From: Chara braunii
Lineage: Eukaryota > Streptophyta > Charophyceae > Charales > Characeae
NCBI GenBank assembly: GCA_003427395.1
Contig: BFEA01000485.1
Location: forward strand, 896,254 to 919,443
Reading direction: 5' to 3'
Length of the DNA stretch: 23,190 nt
Positions 8,218-17,197 of this stretch are shown one piece after another (position 1 is the first letter of the stretch; each line of letters begins with the position of its first letter). Position numbers and translations under genes: made by a program. Under the pieces are notes generated by a model. It saw only the letters and a program-made list of their open reading frames with translations. It was not told the DNA's origin and did not search any database.

Positions 8218-8390
8218 CGTTATTTTCAGGTGAAGACGATAGGCCAAGGGAGGACGACTACATGCTATTATTCGATAGTCTGACAATTCCCAACCCGCTC
8301 TCCTTTTTTTTTTTTTTTTTTTTTTTTTTTTGAGCTCTCGATTTTCTGGTTGGATGGAGAGTGGTGGAGTGAGGCCCGCAGGGGCGTTAA

Positions 8391-8436
8391 CTGTTTAATG
8401 CCAGAAATAGGAACATCTGAATGTACCTGCACGTTT
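8391..8436 (+). repeat. Outlying copy of the 50-bp repeat
   Basis: The stretch atgccagaaatagga-acatctg...tgcacgttt matches the two tandem units at 8781-8880. It sits on the other side of the foldback, so the foldback is flanked by direct copies of this motif. Confidence 0.7.
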
Positions 8437-8547
8437 ATCAGGGCCAGATGCATGGTCTGCACCCAGCTCTGGGTAAAATAAATCCGCATGGATTCAGATG
8501 CTGCTGTTTCTGACATTACTAAAACTCAACTCCTTGTTCTTTTGGGC

Positions 8548-8772
8548 CAGAAAATATCTAAGAGGGGAAACTACGCGGGTGTCATAAAAACGAGTTATAA
8601 TTGCAGTACGGGCCATGATACAGTTTCGAATTGCAGTTCGGGCAATGTATACAACCCAGCTTTCTGGCCAAGTTGGGTGCCCAAAGTGCAAGTGCAAACT
8701 GTATCTTGGCTCATAGTGCAATTACAACTCGTTTTTGTAACTCTACTGAAGTTACCCCCATCTAAAAATAGG
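8548..8772. repeat. Long imperfect palindrome (foldback / MITE candidate)
   Basis: The two arms pair around a centre near 8661. For example, 8581-8606 (gtcataaaaacgagttataattgca) pairs with 8716-8741, 8612-8625 with 8697-8709, and 8552-8572 with 8750-8770. Arms are ~100 bp with scattered mismatches and small bulges, and the loop is short. No coding potential is seen. A transcript would form a long hairpin. Confidence 0.8.
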
Positions 8773-8780
8773 GATATGTA

Positions 8781-8880
8781 CTGTCCGATGCCAGAAATAG
8801 GAGCATCTGTTACTATCTGCACGTTTTTTACTGTCCGATGCCAGAAATAGGAGTATCTGTTACTATCTGAACGTTTTTTT
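8781..8880 (+). repeat. Two tandem 50-bp units
   Basis: 8781-8830 and 8831-8880 are nearly identical (ctgtccgatgccagaaatag, gagYatctgttactatctg, Macgttttt). The second ends in the T run that precedes the next SINE-like repeat. Confidence 0.9.
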
Positions 8881-9008
8881 TTTTTTTAAAGAACAACCCG
8901 GGTGGACGCTGGGGGTGCTGATAAGAGCAGGCACCCACTGCCATTCCCAAGGAGGCTCCATCTATTCGTGGGGACCAGCACCAGCTGGAAAGCAGGTCCA
9001 GCGTGCCT
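8871..9008 (-). repeat. Dispersed SINE-like repeat, copy 2
   Basis: This is an inverted copy. The T run 8875-8887 is the A tail, then come gtgctgataagagcaggca, ggaggctccatctatt and ccagctggaaagcaggtccagcg. The order matches copy 1 read backwards. Confidence 0.7.
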
Positions 9009-9195
9009 GAACATTGAATTTGATTGTTTGATCAGACATGTAATTGTGATGAGAATCAGTCGCGGGGGTTACCTACAAAAACAGTACATATGCCTTCATA
9101 AGTGCCTCTTTGTCCTTCCATTCCCCTACCACCCCCTCCGATTCTTCGGATTTATTTCCTCCTCACAACCTGTCCGTTTCTTTTTTTTTCTTCTT

Positions 9196-9250
9196 CTTTT
9201 TTAAAGAAACAGTTTGGGTGGGTGTTAGAGGTGCTGATAAGAGCAGGCAA
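9196..9250 (-). repeat. Dispersed SINE-like repeat, partial copy 3
   Basis: ttttttaaagaaac, gggtgggtgttagag and gtgctgataagagcaggc match the 3' part of copy 2 only. The rest of the element is absent, consistent with 5' truncation. Confidence 0.6.
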
Positions 9251-9324
9251 ACAACCTGTCCCTAGTTGATCTGCAATGGTTTGGAGGCTAGGCTTGCAGG
9301 ATAGATCAGACATCCCTTTGGGAT

Positions 9325-9371
9325 GAAGAGGCCTCTTTTTTTTTTTTTTTTTTTTTTTTTGAAGAGGCCTC
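9325..9371 (-). mobile_element. Poly(A)-only retroinsertion with 11-bp target duplication
   Basis: A run of 25 Ts (9336-9360) is flanked by perfect copies of gaagaggcctc at 9325-9335 and 9361-9371. The simplest reading is a target-primed insertion truncated so far that only the A tail (minus strand) remains. Confidence 0.6.
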
Positions 9372-9380
9372 CTTGGATCC

Positions 9381-9532
9381 TTTTTTTTTTTTTTTTTTTG
9401 CTAGAATAGCCCTTGTGGCATCCGTCCATCCTGGCGGTGGTAAGAGAACCGCCAGAATTGAGGGCTTATCTGTCGGGCTGCTCCATCTATTGGTGGGGAG
9501 CAGCACCAGCTGGAAACCGGGTCCAGCGTCCC
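9381..9532 (-). repeat. Dispersed SINE-like repeat, copy 4
   Basis: A 19-T run (9381-9399) is followed by a divergent middle and then ctgctccatctattggtggg and gagcagcaccagctggaaac, ending in gggtccagcgtccc. The 5' half matches copies 1 and 2 and the 3' half does not. Confidence 0.65.
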
Positions 9533-9839
9533 ATTGATACATCATGTAGCACATAGATTGCTGTTTGTTGTTTTCCTGGGGCTGTGGTCATTGTTGACTC
9601 ATCCCGGGGCTCCGTTATCCCATGGAACTGCTAATGTCACCCATTCCCTTGTTGGAGCACCCCTTATCCCTAAGCCCAGCCCTATTTCAGCAGCCCCCCT
9701 GTTTGATTATTGCTGTGTCTGTCCCTTTAAACCCTTGAACCCTTCACACCCTTTTCCCTCTTTTCGGTTTGATGGAGACTGAACATTCGTATATATGTGT
9801 GTTGACTGAGTTGTACCTTCAGGGCATTAGCAGGACCCC
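9533..9839. other. No gene recognised
   Basis: Both strands have short frames only. The plus-strand frame at 9534-9782 has no recognisable domain. Confidence 0.4.
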
Positions 9840-10010
9840 TGTTCTGTCTGTGTTCTATCTGTGTTTGTGTGCAGTCCCAGTTGTCTATGTTACAACCACC
9901 TTTGAGCACGCATACCATGTGAGCTGTTCTGTCTGTGTTCCGTCTGTGTTTGTATACAGTCCCAATTGTCTATGTTACATCGACCTTGGATCAAGCATAC
10001 TATGTGAGCG
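9840..10010 (+). repeat. ~85-bp tandem duplication in GT-rich DNA
   Basis: 9840-9924 and 9925-10010 both contain gttctgtctgtgttc, tctgtgtttgt, cagtccca-ttgtctatgttaca and catac-atgtgagc. Downstream to about 10210 the DNA is a GT-rich, degenerate (TG)n tract with no gene. Confidence 0.8.
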
Positions 10011-10532
10011 TGTGTTGTAGAGTGTGTTTACGTCTGTGTGTGCATGTATGTGCCTGTGTGCATATAGAGTGGGAGGCGCGTCTGTTTATTAAGTATGTGC
10101 TGTGTGTACCATGTTGTCTTTCTGTGGAGTATCCTATTTCTATGGTCCTGAGACTGTGAGTTGGAGAGATGTGTTGTGTTGTATGTGATGTTGTGTTGTG
10201 CTAATGTGATGATATGTTATGGGCAGTTATGATCTGTGTTGGGAGATGGGGTGAGTAGAGTAATCAGAGTAATCAGAGAACAGAGGAGAGCAGGAGAGCA
10301 GGATTAGAAGTGAGAAAAGGGAGGCAAGACAGAAAGGTCTTTTCTGTTTTTTTTTTGGAAAATTTGTCTGGCACCACTGTAATTTGCGTTATTTCGCGTC
10401 ACGCCCCTCCAATGGCCGATTTACCCTCTTGCGCCCTGCCCCTCTGAGCAGCGTTCAAATTTTCCATGAGACCTCGGTGTCGTTTGGGCCTCAAATCTTT
10501 TCGTTACGCCCCTACCGGTACCGGTCCCTAAT

Positions 10533-11105
10533 TTGCGGGATGCCCCTACCAGATGGCCGTTAAAAGCCAGCAGGAGAATTTTCGAGATGCCCCTACTGGT
10601 ACCATTTGCTGCCAAGCCATTTGCTGCCAAGCCATTTGCTGCTACGTCATCTGCTGCCACGTCATCTTCTGCTACGTCATCTTATGCCACGTCATCTGCT
10701 GCCAGTCCATTTACTGCCAAGCCATTTGCTACTACGTCATTTGCTGCTACGTCATCTGCTGCCACGTCATCTTATGCCACACCATCTGCTGCCAATCCAT
10801 TTGCTACCAAGCGATTTGCTGCTACGTCATCATCTGCTGCCTCATCAGCTGCTGCCAAGAGGGCGTCTGCTGCCAAGTCATCCACAACTGCCACGTCTTC
10901 TACTGCTTTCCCAGATGCAGGGGCGGCTCCCTCTTCCGACAAACGAAAGGATGTTAGTGGTGGACAGTCTGAGTCAACGATGAGGGCTACGGCGACGTCG
11001 ATGAATGCAAATGCGGGAAAGAAGAAGTCTGGGACGAAAATCAGGGGGCGGGCATTGGCTCTTGCGAGTCCGTATCTCGTCTCATCCGAAGGTTACGATC
11101 GATGA
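10533..11105 (+). other. Ala/Ser/Thr-rich open frame over a minisatellite (doubtful gene)
   Basis: A 190-codon frame encodes pentapeptide repeats of the types AKPFA and ATSSA, then a basic tail with GKKKSGTKIRGR. The repeat unit is 15 bp, so its three plus-strand frames all lack stops and an open frame is expected without selection. The same DNA reads as Cys/Ile-rich or Leu/His-rich repeats in the other frames. The Lys/Arg-rich tail past the repeats stays open for ~70 codons, which is mildly in favour of coding. No family is recognised. Confidence 0.25.
10604..10862 (+). repeat. 15-bp minisatellite, ~17 units
   Basis: Units are variants of ttgctgccaagccat and ctgctgctacgtcat. The period is exactly 15 over 10606-10815, then slightly irregular. 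Two unit types are interspersed, which points to higher-order duplication. Confidence 0.95.
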
Positions 11106-11186
11106 AAGAAGATGATGAAGGAGGAGAGGGGTGTTGTGATGGTGCTGCGCGCCTATGGCTGGTTTGTGGACTGTACAGCGTTCCAG

Positions 11187-11187
<1 letters not shown>

Positions 11188-11235
<48 letters not shown>
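11188..11235 (+). repeat. (CT)n microsatellite running into the gap
   Basis: Pure CT repeats run up to the first N. Sequence on the other side of the gap starts acacactt, so the far end of the tract was not assembled. Confidence 0.95.
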
Positions 11236-11583
11236 NNNNNNNNNNNNNNNNNNNNNNNNNNNNNNNNNNNNNNNNNNNNNNNNNNNNNNNNNNNNNNNNN
11301 NNNNNNNNNNNNNNNNNNNNNNNNNNNNNNNNNNNNNNNNNNNNNNNNNNNNNNNNNNNNNNNNNNNNNNNNNNNNNNNNNNNNNNNNNNNNNNNNNNNN
11401 NNNNNNNNNNNNNNNNNNNNNNNNNNNNNNNNNNNNNNNNNNNNNNNNNNNNNNNNNNNNNNNNNNNNNNNNNNNNNNNNNNNNNNNNNNNNNNNNNNNN
11501 NNNNNNNNNNNNNNNNNNNNNNNNNNNNNNNNNNNNNNNNNNNNNNNNNNNNNNNNNNNNNNNNNNNNNNNNNNNNNNNNNNN
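11236..11583. other. Assembly gap (348 N)
   Basis: This is a run of unknown bases inside the TIR element. Any frame called across it is meaningless. Confidence 1.
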
Positions 11584-12069
11584 ACACACTTACTTGCAGG
11601 GAAGCGGACAATATGGCACAGGGCCCGATGGAAATGCGAATTTGTGGCGCCTCACGGCTGCGGGGCATTGCAGAAAGATGGCTGCCCGTCATGAGGGCAT
11701 ATGGCACAGGGCGTGATGGAAATGGGACCGCCAGTCCAAGGAGGGTGTACTGGAAAGTTGCAGTCACTATCGACAAGGGCCTGCCGAAAATATTTTTTGG
11801 CCCAGGGGCGCGACAGGGTAAATCGGCCGTCGGAGGGGTGTGATGCGAAATAATGCAAATTACAGGGGTGCCAGACAAATTTTCCCTTTTTTTTTGCAGT
11901 CCAGGTTGTTGTAGAGATCAGATTCCAACCCACCGTCCGCCGAAACCGGAAAGCTGCCCAGGAGGCCACCTTTCCTCGTACTATTCAGACCGCGTTGAAG
12001 CGGACGGCTACCAGGGGAGGTTGGACCCGGTAGTGACAACTGGGACCTCAGAGGCTTGTATTCTAGCAC

Positions 12070-12135
12070 CCTGGACCTGGACCTGGACCCGCTTTCAGGC
12101 AGGTGCAGCTCCCCAACAATAGATTGGAGCCACCG
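12070..12135 (+). repeat. Dispersed SINE-like repeat, partial copy 5
   Basis: ctggacccgctttcaggcag, gtgcagctccccaacaatag and attggagcc match the 5' half of copy 1 with several changes. A tandem cctgga triplication precedes it. Confidence 0.6.
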
Positions 12136-12304
12136 CGAAGGTGCTCGTGCGGGATAAGAGTCTTAGGAAAGAGAAGGAGCAGCTGCCCATGGTGCCCCCC
12201 GGGGGAGGCGCCCATCTATCTTCCCCCTCTATCAGCAGAGTGGTTTCAGCTCAACCAGGCCGAAGCAGGCTAATGGCCCCCGTACTCATTGCACATAAAC
12301 CCCT

Positions 12305-12452
12305 ATTGTACCTGGGACGCTGGACCCATTTTCCAGCAGCAGGTGACGGACCCCACCAATAGATTGGCGCAGCCGGCACTGAGAACTGCTATGGGAAGCT
12401 GATCATACCCACTCCCCCTAGCAAGCCAGGACTGGGATTTTGCACAAAAAAA
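12305..12452 (+). repeat. Dispersed SINE-like repeat, copy 6
   Basis: attgtacctgggacgctgga, cccattttccagcagcaggt and ccccaccaatagattgg match copy 1, including the attgtac upstream of the gggacgctgg start. An A run occurs at 12446-12452. Confidence 0.65.
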
Positions 12453-12940
12453 GGGAAAAACGGTGCTCGGGACTCGTGAAGAAGAATGCTCATATTGCAC
12501 CCACGGTAAACCACCAGTACTTGGCCCAGCTATCGGCCGCGGAAAAAGAAAGAGTAGAAACATTTCTAGTTGGTTGAATTTGGGCACTCCTGTAGTAGCC
12601 CGTACGTCTCCTAAAATTGTGGCACGAACCTGCACATTCAACATGGCCAGGTCCATGATGATCAACGCCAACTTTGGGACTCTATTTATACTCTCTGCAC
12701 ATAGAAATACAACAGCATGCTCAGAAGTCCAGGCCTGGTCCTAATCCCCCCTCCTAATTACCCAAGGGCACAATACCAAGAAACATGAAGGGCCCCATTC
12801 CACACCACTACCCTCTTCCCCAGAATACAGTGGTCATTATCACTGTATCTAGGCTGAAAATTGCTCCACTACGTTCTATTCACAGACGACGGTTGCAAGA
12901 CTCTAGAATTCCATGCCTGGCCCTAGCCCCCTGTCATAAT

Positions 12941-13110
12941 GATTAAACCAGCAGTACCTTTCCCAGCTATTTTTCCAGAGGCACGCCGGGTAACGCACTG
13001 GCCTGAACCAGAAGGGCGGCCGATAAATCGAATCGGCAGCCAGTCTTGATTTTCGGGCCGGCGCGCAATGTCCGCGACCGACATATGGGAAAGGTACAGA
13101 TGGTTTAATT
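12941..13110. repeat. Short inverted-repeat element (MITE candidate)
   Basis: 25 bp at 12941-12965 (attaaacc...gtacctttccca) recur inverted at 13086-13110 with three mismatches, enclosing ~120 bp. Related ends (taaaccaccagtac...ggccc) are visible near 12508-12530 and 22352-22375. Confidence 0.5.
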
Positions 13111-13159
13111 ACCCAGCAACAGCACATACCCATAAACTTATCGTGGTCGTGCAAAACAG

Positions 13160-14121
13160 TGCAATCAGACTCGCTTTCACTTCCACTTCGCATACGTGCA
13201 AACAGATGGCAACTCACACTGGCGCACAGCACCCACACCAAGCTCAGAGATATGGCAACCGAGAACACAGTTCAGATGTAAACTCGCTTCAACAGACTAT
13301 GGCGCATCAGCGCTTGTACATCACAACTCTTGTCACTTCGTTCAACACCACTGTTCGCACATACTCAACTCAACTCTGGATCACCCTGAATACAACCACA
13401 CACACTCGCTAAGCTATCGCGGCTATGGCCGCTCTACCCCTACTGACTATGGCTACGAGATCACTTCTCAGCCCACTTCGTCTTCGGGCAACCTGCAGAA
13501 CACCTTCGCACAAGACGCTGTAGCAGCGCTTCCGCATGGCTTACGCAGCGAATGAATGAATGGCTGGGCGCTGCCTCTTGATTTATACTTACGTAACTCT
13601 CCACCGGGCCCATGGTGCACACAGTCCCTCATGGTACTTGCACTGGGCTGTGACTGACTGGACCGGTACCGCTGACTGCATGGGATTGCACTGCCAACTC
13701 GATGCAGTCGCACTGCCGACTCAGTGCTATTGGGCTCACCACTTGCCCACTTGCCTCTGACTAAACATGAGACAAAAACCAAAGGCCACTTCCGGACCTT
13801 CCGGAAGTCTGTGGACTTTGCCTTTCGAGTACTGTAGCAGCTACGACCTTGACCTTTCAGGACTGTGGCAGCTACGACCTTGACCTTTCAGAACACCTAC
13901 AGCTACGACCTCTACAGAGGTGTGACTTCTACTCAAGAGATCTACAGATCGAACCCCTACAACTACACAGACTTACAACAGACATCAAACAACTACCAAA
14001 ATACAGGTCACGGGTTCAAACACTCGGGGGTCAACTCGATATTGTACATGGGCAAGGGAAGGTCTGGGGATCAAACTCTAATGCCGGCATCTGTGACTGC
14101 AGAAAGGTGAAAACCGTTTCA
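13160..14121 (-). repeat. 3' LTR of the Ty3/gypsy element (962 bp)
   Basis: It aligns over its whole length with 21192-22223. It begins tgcaatcag and ends ccgtttca on the plus strand, i.e. TGAAACGG...CTGATTGCA in the element's sense. It contains two copies of a 31-bp unit (13830-13860, 13861-13891). A short purine tract, GGCGGGAG, lies just inside at 14122-14129 and could be the polypurine tract. Confidence 0.95.
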
Positions 14122-14227
14122 CTCCCGCCGGCCTAAATTCAAGGTCCTCCGAGAATACTTCAGTCTAAGGCAGGACCTTTACCCTTTTTATGTTTTTCGT
14201 AGGCTTTGACTATGTCGGGAGCTGTCT

Positions 14228-14605
14228 CTAGAAGTTTGTGCGCGTGAAACAGCGGTCGTCTTCGGGCTCTTGAAATGCAAATCTGACTTTGTATTGTTTA
14301 TGTGGACGACCTCTACCTCCTGTTTTGAAAACGTCCTCACCTACTACACCATCAATGTCGTATCTTCCATCCATGTCCGGAGGGATCATGGATTGTCGTG
14401 ATGGAAACTGTTGACTTGTGACGCAAGGCAACAGCTTTGACGCATGGAACACTGGGTAGATGTGGAGGTGTGCTGGAATCTCGCTAGTATAGGACGGTCC
14501 ATCCTCTCCGCCCTTGACTTCTAGGACTGGCCAAGGTCCTCTATACGCAGGTAACAACTTCTGTGAGATGTTCTCCTCAGGAGCAAACTCTTTGACTTGA
14601 CCCAA
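14228..14605 (-). pseudogene. Integrase C-terminus with chromodomain-like tail
   Basis: This 125-codon piece starts in the GPW-type integrase C-terminal fold (PAYRGPWPVLEV, ~19-30). It has HIYPVFHASKLLP (~48-60), the FHVSxL motif that precedes chromodomains in chromoviruses. A chromodomain-like segment then follows: YDIDGVVGEDVF (~82-93), a short linker, QYKVRFAF (~104-111) and a final RTNF. Chromodomains steer insertion to particular chromatin. The aromatic cage looks incomplete. It is separated from the integrase core by a frameshift in 14606-14718. Confidence 0.75.
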
Positions 14606-14718
14606 ACTAAGTCGCCTACTTGAAACTGTGAGGGGCGACGGTGCTTGTTAACTTGCTCAATCATCCTGTGCTGGGCTTTCCTGAGGTTGTCAACTACGGT
14701 AGCTATCTCTTTCTCGTG

Positions 14719-15626
14719 CTATATCGCAAACTCTCGTGTACCGGGCGGTAGCCTCTGAATCTGATCCCGGTCAAGCCCCTCGAACGATCTGCGTGGTCTA
14801 AAGGACTTGTGCAGTTGGTTGGGAATGCGACACGTAGATAAGTGCACGCTATTATTATATGCGCTGGCTACCTTAGGGAGCATCTCATCCCAGTTGATCT
14901 GGTCGGGCCTAATATACATTCTGAGAACTTGCTGCAGGAGCTTGTGTATCTGTTCAGTCTGGTCGTTAGTCTCAGAATGACGACCAGATGACAGCAACAA
15001 CTCTGAACCATAGACTTTCATTAGTTCCTGCCAGTTTTGACTGGTGAACCTAGTATCTTTGTCACTAACTGTCGACAACGGTATACCATGCTCACTGACC
15101 CAATGGTCAAAGAACCTCTAAACTACTAAATCTGTGCGTGCCTCTGCAGGCAAAGGAACAAAAAGTGCATACTTGCTAAATCTATCAACTATGACCATGA
15201 CTTGACTTTTGCCATGCCTACTCTTGACCCAGTATCCATGAAATCAATGGACACAAAATCTTCGGGTCTATCAGGAATAGGCATGGGTTTGAGAAGACCA
15301 AGAGGGGCTCGCGTAGTAGTCTTATGTCGCTGACAGACTTTACAACTGCGAACATACTCTATGCAGTCGACCTTCATTCCAGGCCAGATATACGCGCGTA
15401 TGAGGTTGGCTAGTGTCTTTTGCCAACCGAAATGTCCCTCCATGTCGTGGCATTCCCCTAAGATCCGGCTACGGATCTCCTCACTGTTAGGAACGCACAG
15501 GCGATCAACTACTTTAGCCTTCTCAAATAGCAATCCATCAGTAGTGCGGTAGTCTAGTTCAGACTCTGGGGACTCCTTGACTCTCTTGAGAAGGTCACTA
15601 TAGATAGGGTCCTGGGTCCTGTGCAT
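14719..15626 (-). pseudogene. Integrase, zinc finger and catalytic core, frameshifted
   Basis: This would join element cDNA to host DNA. The N-terminal piece (15626-15189) has an HHCC zinc finger: H60, H65, C95 and C98, with GHFGWQKT and YIWPGM between. IDFMD near its end carries the first catalytic Asp. A frameshift near 15190-15200, and further disruption before 15078, break the core. The second piece (15078-14719) has SDKDTRFTS with the second Asp and QTEQ with the Glu of the D,D-35-E triad. The overlap with RNase H around 15600-15640 shows another frameshift. Confidence 0.85.
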
Positions 15627-16104
15627 ATGCTTCTCTAACTTTTTGTTGCAGGTCTCTCCCTATATCCAGATAGTGAACTATTGCCCCAAAGTAATCAGCT
15701 CTCCGACTTAGAGCATCCTCAACTACATTGTACTTCCCTTTGACTGGCTTCAGTTCGAAGTCATACCGGTCTAATTTAGCGTCCCACCTCGTAATCTTAG
15801 GTGTCATCTTGGCCTGCGTCTTCAACCACCTTAGTGTCTCGTGGTCTGAGTAGACTTTAAAGTGCCTCCCAAGCAAGTAGTGCTTCCAATGATCTAGTGC
15901 TTGCCTGAGAGCATAAAGTTCCCTCTCATAGGTTGATGTCGCCACCTTCCCTAAAGGCATCCTCGCAGACATAAACTCTACGGGCCTATATCCATTGCCA
16001 TCATCTTGCTGTAAAACAGCACCTATGCCATACTGACTTGCGTCAGTGGTAACAACGAAAGGCAGGGACAGATCGGCTACCTTAAGGACTGGGTACTCAA
16101 TCAA
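15598..16104 (-). pseudogene. RNase H domain of gypsy pol
   Basis: This removes RNA from the cDNA hybrid. TTDASQYGIGAVLQQ (~19-33) gives the first Asp, YERELYALRQAL (~59-70) the Glu, YSDHETLRWL (~85-94) the second Asp and VVEDALSRR (~127-135) the last one. It is in the same frame as the RT palm. The two are separated by a TGA (16254-16252) and a TAG (16110-16108), the latter probably a lost Gln codon. It ends by frameshift into the integrase frame. Confidence 0.9.
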
Positions 16105-16251
16105 AGCCTACTTTAACTTCTTCAGGGCTGAGGTACAGTCCTTGTCCCACTTCCAGATTGCTTCCTTTTTTAGCAACCTGCAAAGGGGCGCATCGATGGT
16201 GGAAAAGTTTCTGACAAACTTCCTATAATAGTTAGCTAGGCCTAACAACGA

Positions 16252-17197
16252 TCACAACTCTGTCAGTTTGCGGGGCATTGGCCAATCTCTAATCGCTGCG
16301 ATTCTACTGTCTTCAGGTCTAACGTCGTCTCCGTCTAAGACGTGGCCCACGTACAGAACCTGTGTCTTGGCCCATTCGCACTTCTTTGCATTGATCTTGA
16401 AGTTACCTTCTCTAAGCTTCTCCAAGACCTGCCTCAGATAACCCTCATGCTCTTGGAGGGTCTTGCTAAAGACCAAAATATCGTCTAAGTACACTACCAC
16501 AAATCTATCTAACCACGGCCTAAACAAATCATTCATATAGCGCTGGAAAGTTGTTGGCGCATTGGTTAATCCAAAGGGCATCACTATAAACTCGTAGTGC
16601 CCATATCTAGTCTGGAATGTTGTCTTGTACTGATCATCACGATGAACCTCTATCTGATGATAACCGGACTTCAAATCTATCTTCAAAAAATATTTGCAGC
16701 ACCGCACCCGGTCTAACAAATTGTCTGTACAGGGCAGCGGTTTTGCATTCTTAACTGTAATAGGATTGACACCCCTATAATATCTTTGAAAAATATTTGC
16801 AGCCCTGCACCCGGTCTAACAAATCGTCTATACGGGGCAGTTGTTCTGCATTCTTAACTGTAATAGCATTAACACCCCTACAGTCTATACACATTCTGAG
16901 CTCTCCCTCCTTGGGGACAAAAAGAACAGATGCTCCAAATGGAGATGAACTGGGCCTAATCCAACCCTTCTCGAGGAGCTCATCGAACTGTTTACGCAGC
17001 TCCTCTAACTCCCTTGGGGAAATTCTGTAAATTGCTCCCTTAGGAGTCCTACTGCCAGGCTCTATCTTTATGCGATGCTGGATTGGCCGCGGCACTACTC
17101 CTGTAGGCGGCTTAATTAGGTTTGTAAATTCTTCCAGCAGCTTGGCAATAGCAGGGTCTATGGGTGTCTCCTCCTTAGGCTCAATAACTCGCCTCAC
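16252..17197 (-). pseudogene. Reverse transcriptase of gypsy pol, split by a duplication
   Basis: The N-terminal piece (17197-16775) has GAIYRISPRELEELRKQ, WIRPSSSPFGASVLFVPK and RMCIDCRGVNAITVKN. The C-terminal piece (16719-16252) has KIDLKSGYHQI, MPFGLTNAPTTFQ and the catalytic YLDD (~77-80). Between them a 103-bp stretch occurs twice, in divergent form. Because 103 is not a multiple of three, the palm is shifted out of frame. The catalytic residues survive, but the protein cannot be made as one chain. Confidence 0.95.
16688..16893 (-). repeat. 103-bp divergent tandem duplication inside RT
   Basis: 16688-16790 and 16791-16893 align at an offset of 103, starting aaatatttgcagc and including ccggtctaacaaat and gcattcttaactgtaatag. 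They differ at roughly one base in ten. Both encode versions of the same RT segment (RGVN-ITVKNA through LLDRV-CKYF). Confidence 0.95.

Larger units (their letters stand above)
6579..8244. mobile_element. TIR element with nested SINEs
   Basis: The 27 bp at 6579-6605 (gcctatcgtcttcaccc...) reappear inverted at 8218-8244 with one mismatch. Inside both ends are variants of ggtgttata/tataacaccc. There is no transposase frame, so this is a non-autonomous DNA element or foldback, later invaded by the SINEs at ~7070-7250 and 7317-7791. Flanks read gaggatcga on the left and caagggaggacga on the right, and no convincing target duplication is visible. Confidence 0.7.
10357..11885. mobile_element. TIR DNA element with 71-bp terminal inverted repeats
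   Basis: 10357-10427 and 11815-11885 are inverted copies, 65 of 71 bases identical by eye, beginning ggaaaatttgtctggcacc. T runs of 10 and 9 bases lie directly outside the left and right ends, which fits a target duplication of T8-9 but is too simple to prove it. CGCCCCT/YGCCCCT motifs recur inside both ends in inverted orientation. No transposase is visible. The interior holds a minisatellite, a (CT)n tract and an N gap, so the true length is unknown. It is non-autonomous; a 9-bp duplication would suggest a MULE-like element. Confidence 0.75.
11890..12904. other. No gene; repeat fragments
   Basis: This stretch holds two partial copies of the dispersed SINE-like repeat (12070-12135 and 12305-12452) and unrecognised sequence between them. 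Short frames on both strands carry no known domain. Confidence 0.5.

Noticed and set aside
10604-10862. CRISPR array
   Set aside because: The 15-bp period has no spacers. It is a minisatellite in eukaryotic DNA.
11041-11878. Long frames across the N gap
   Set aside because: They exist only because N codons are not read as stops and CT repeats lack stops.
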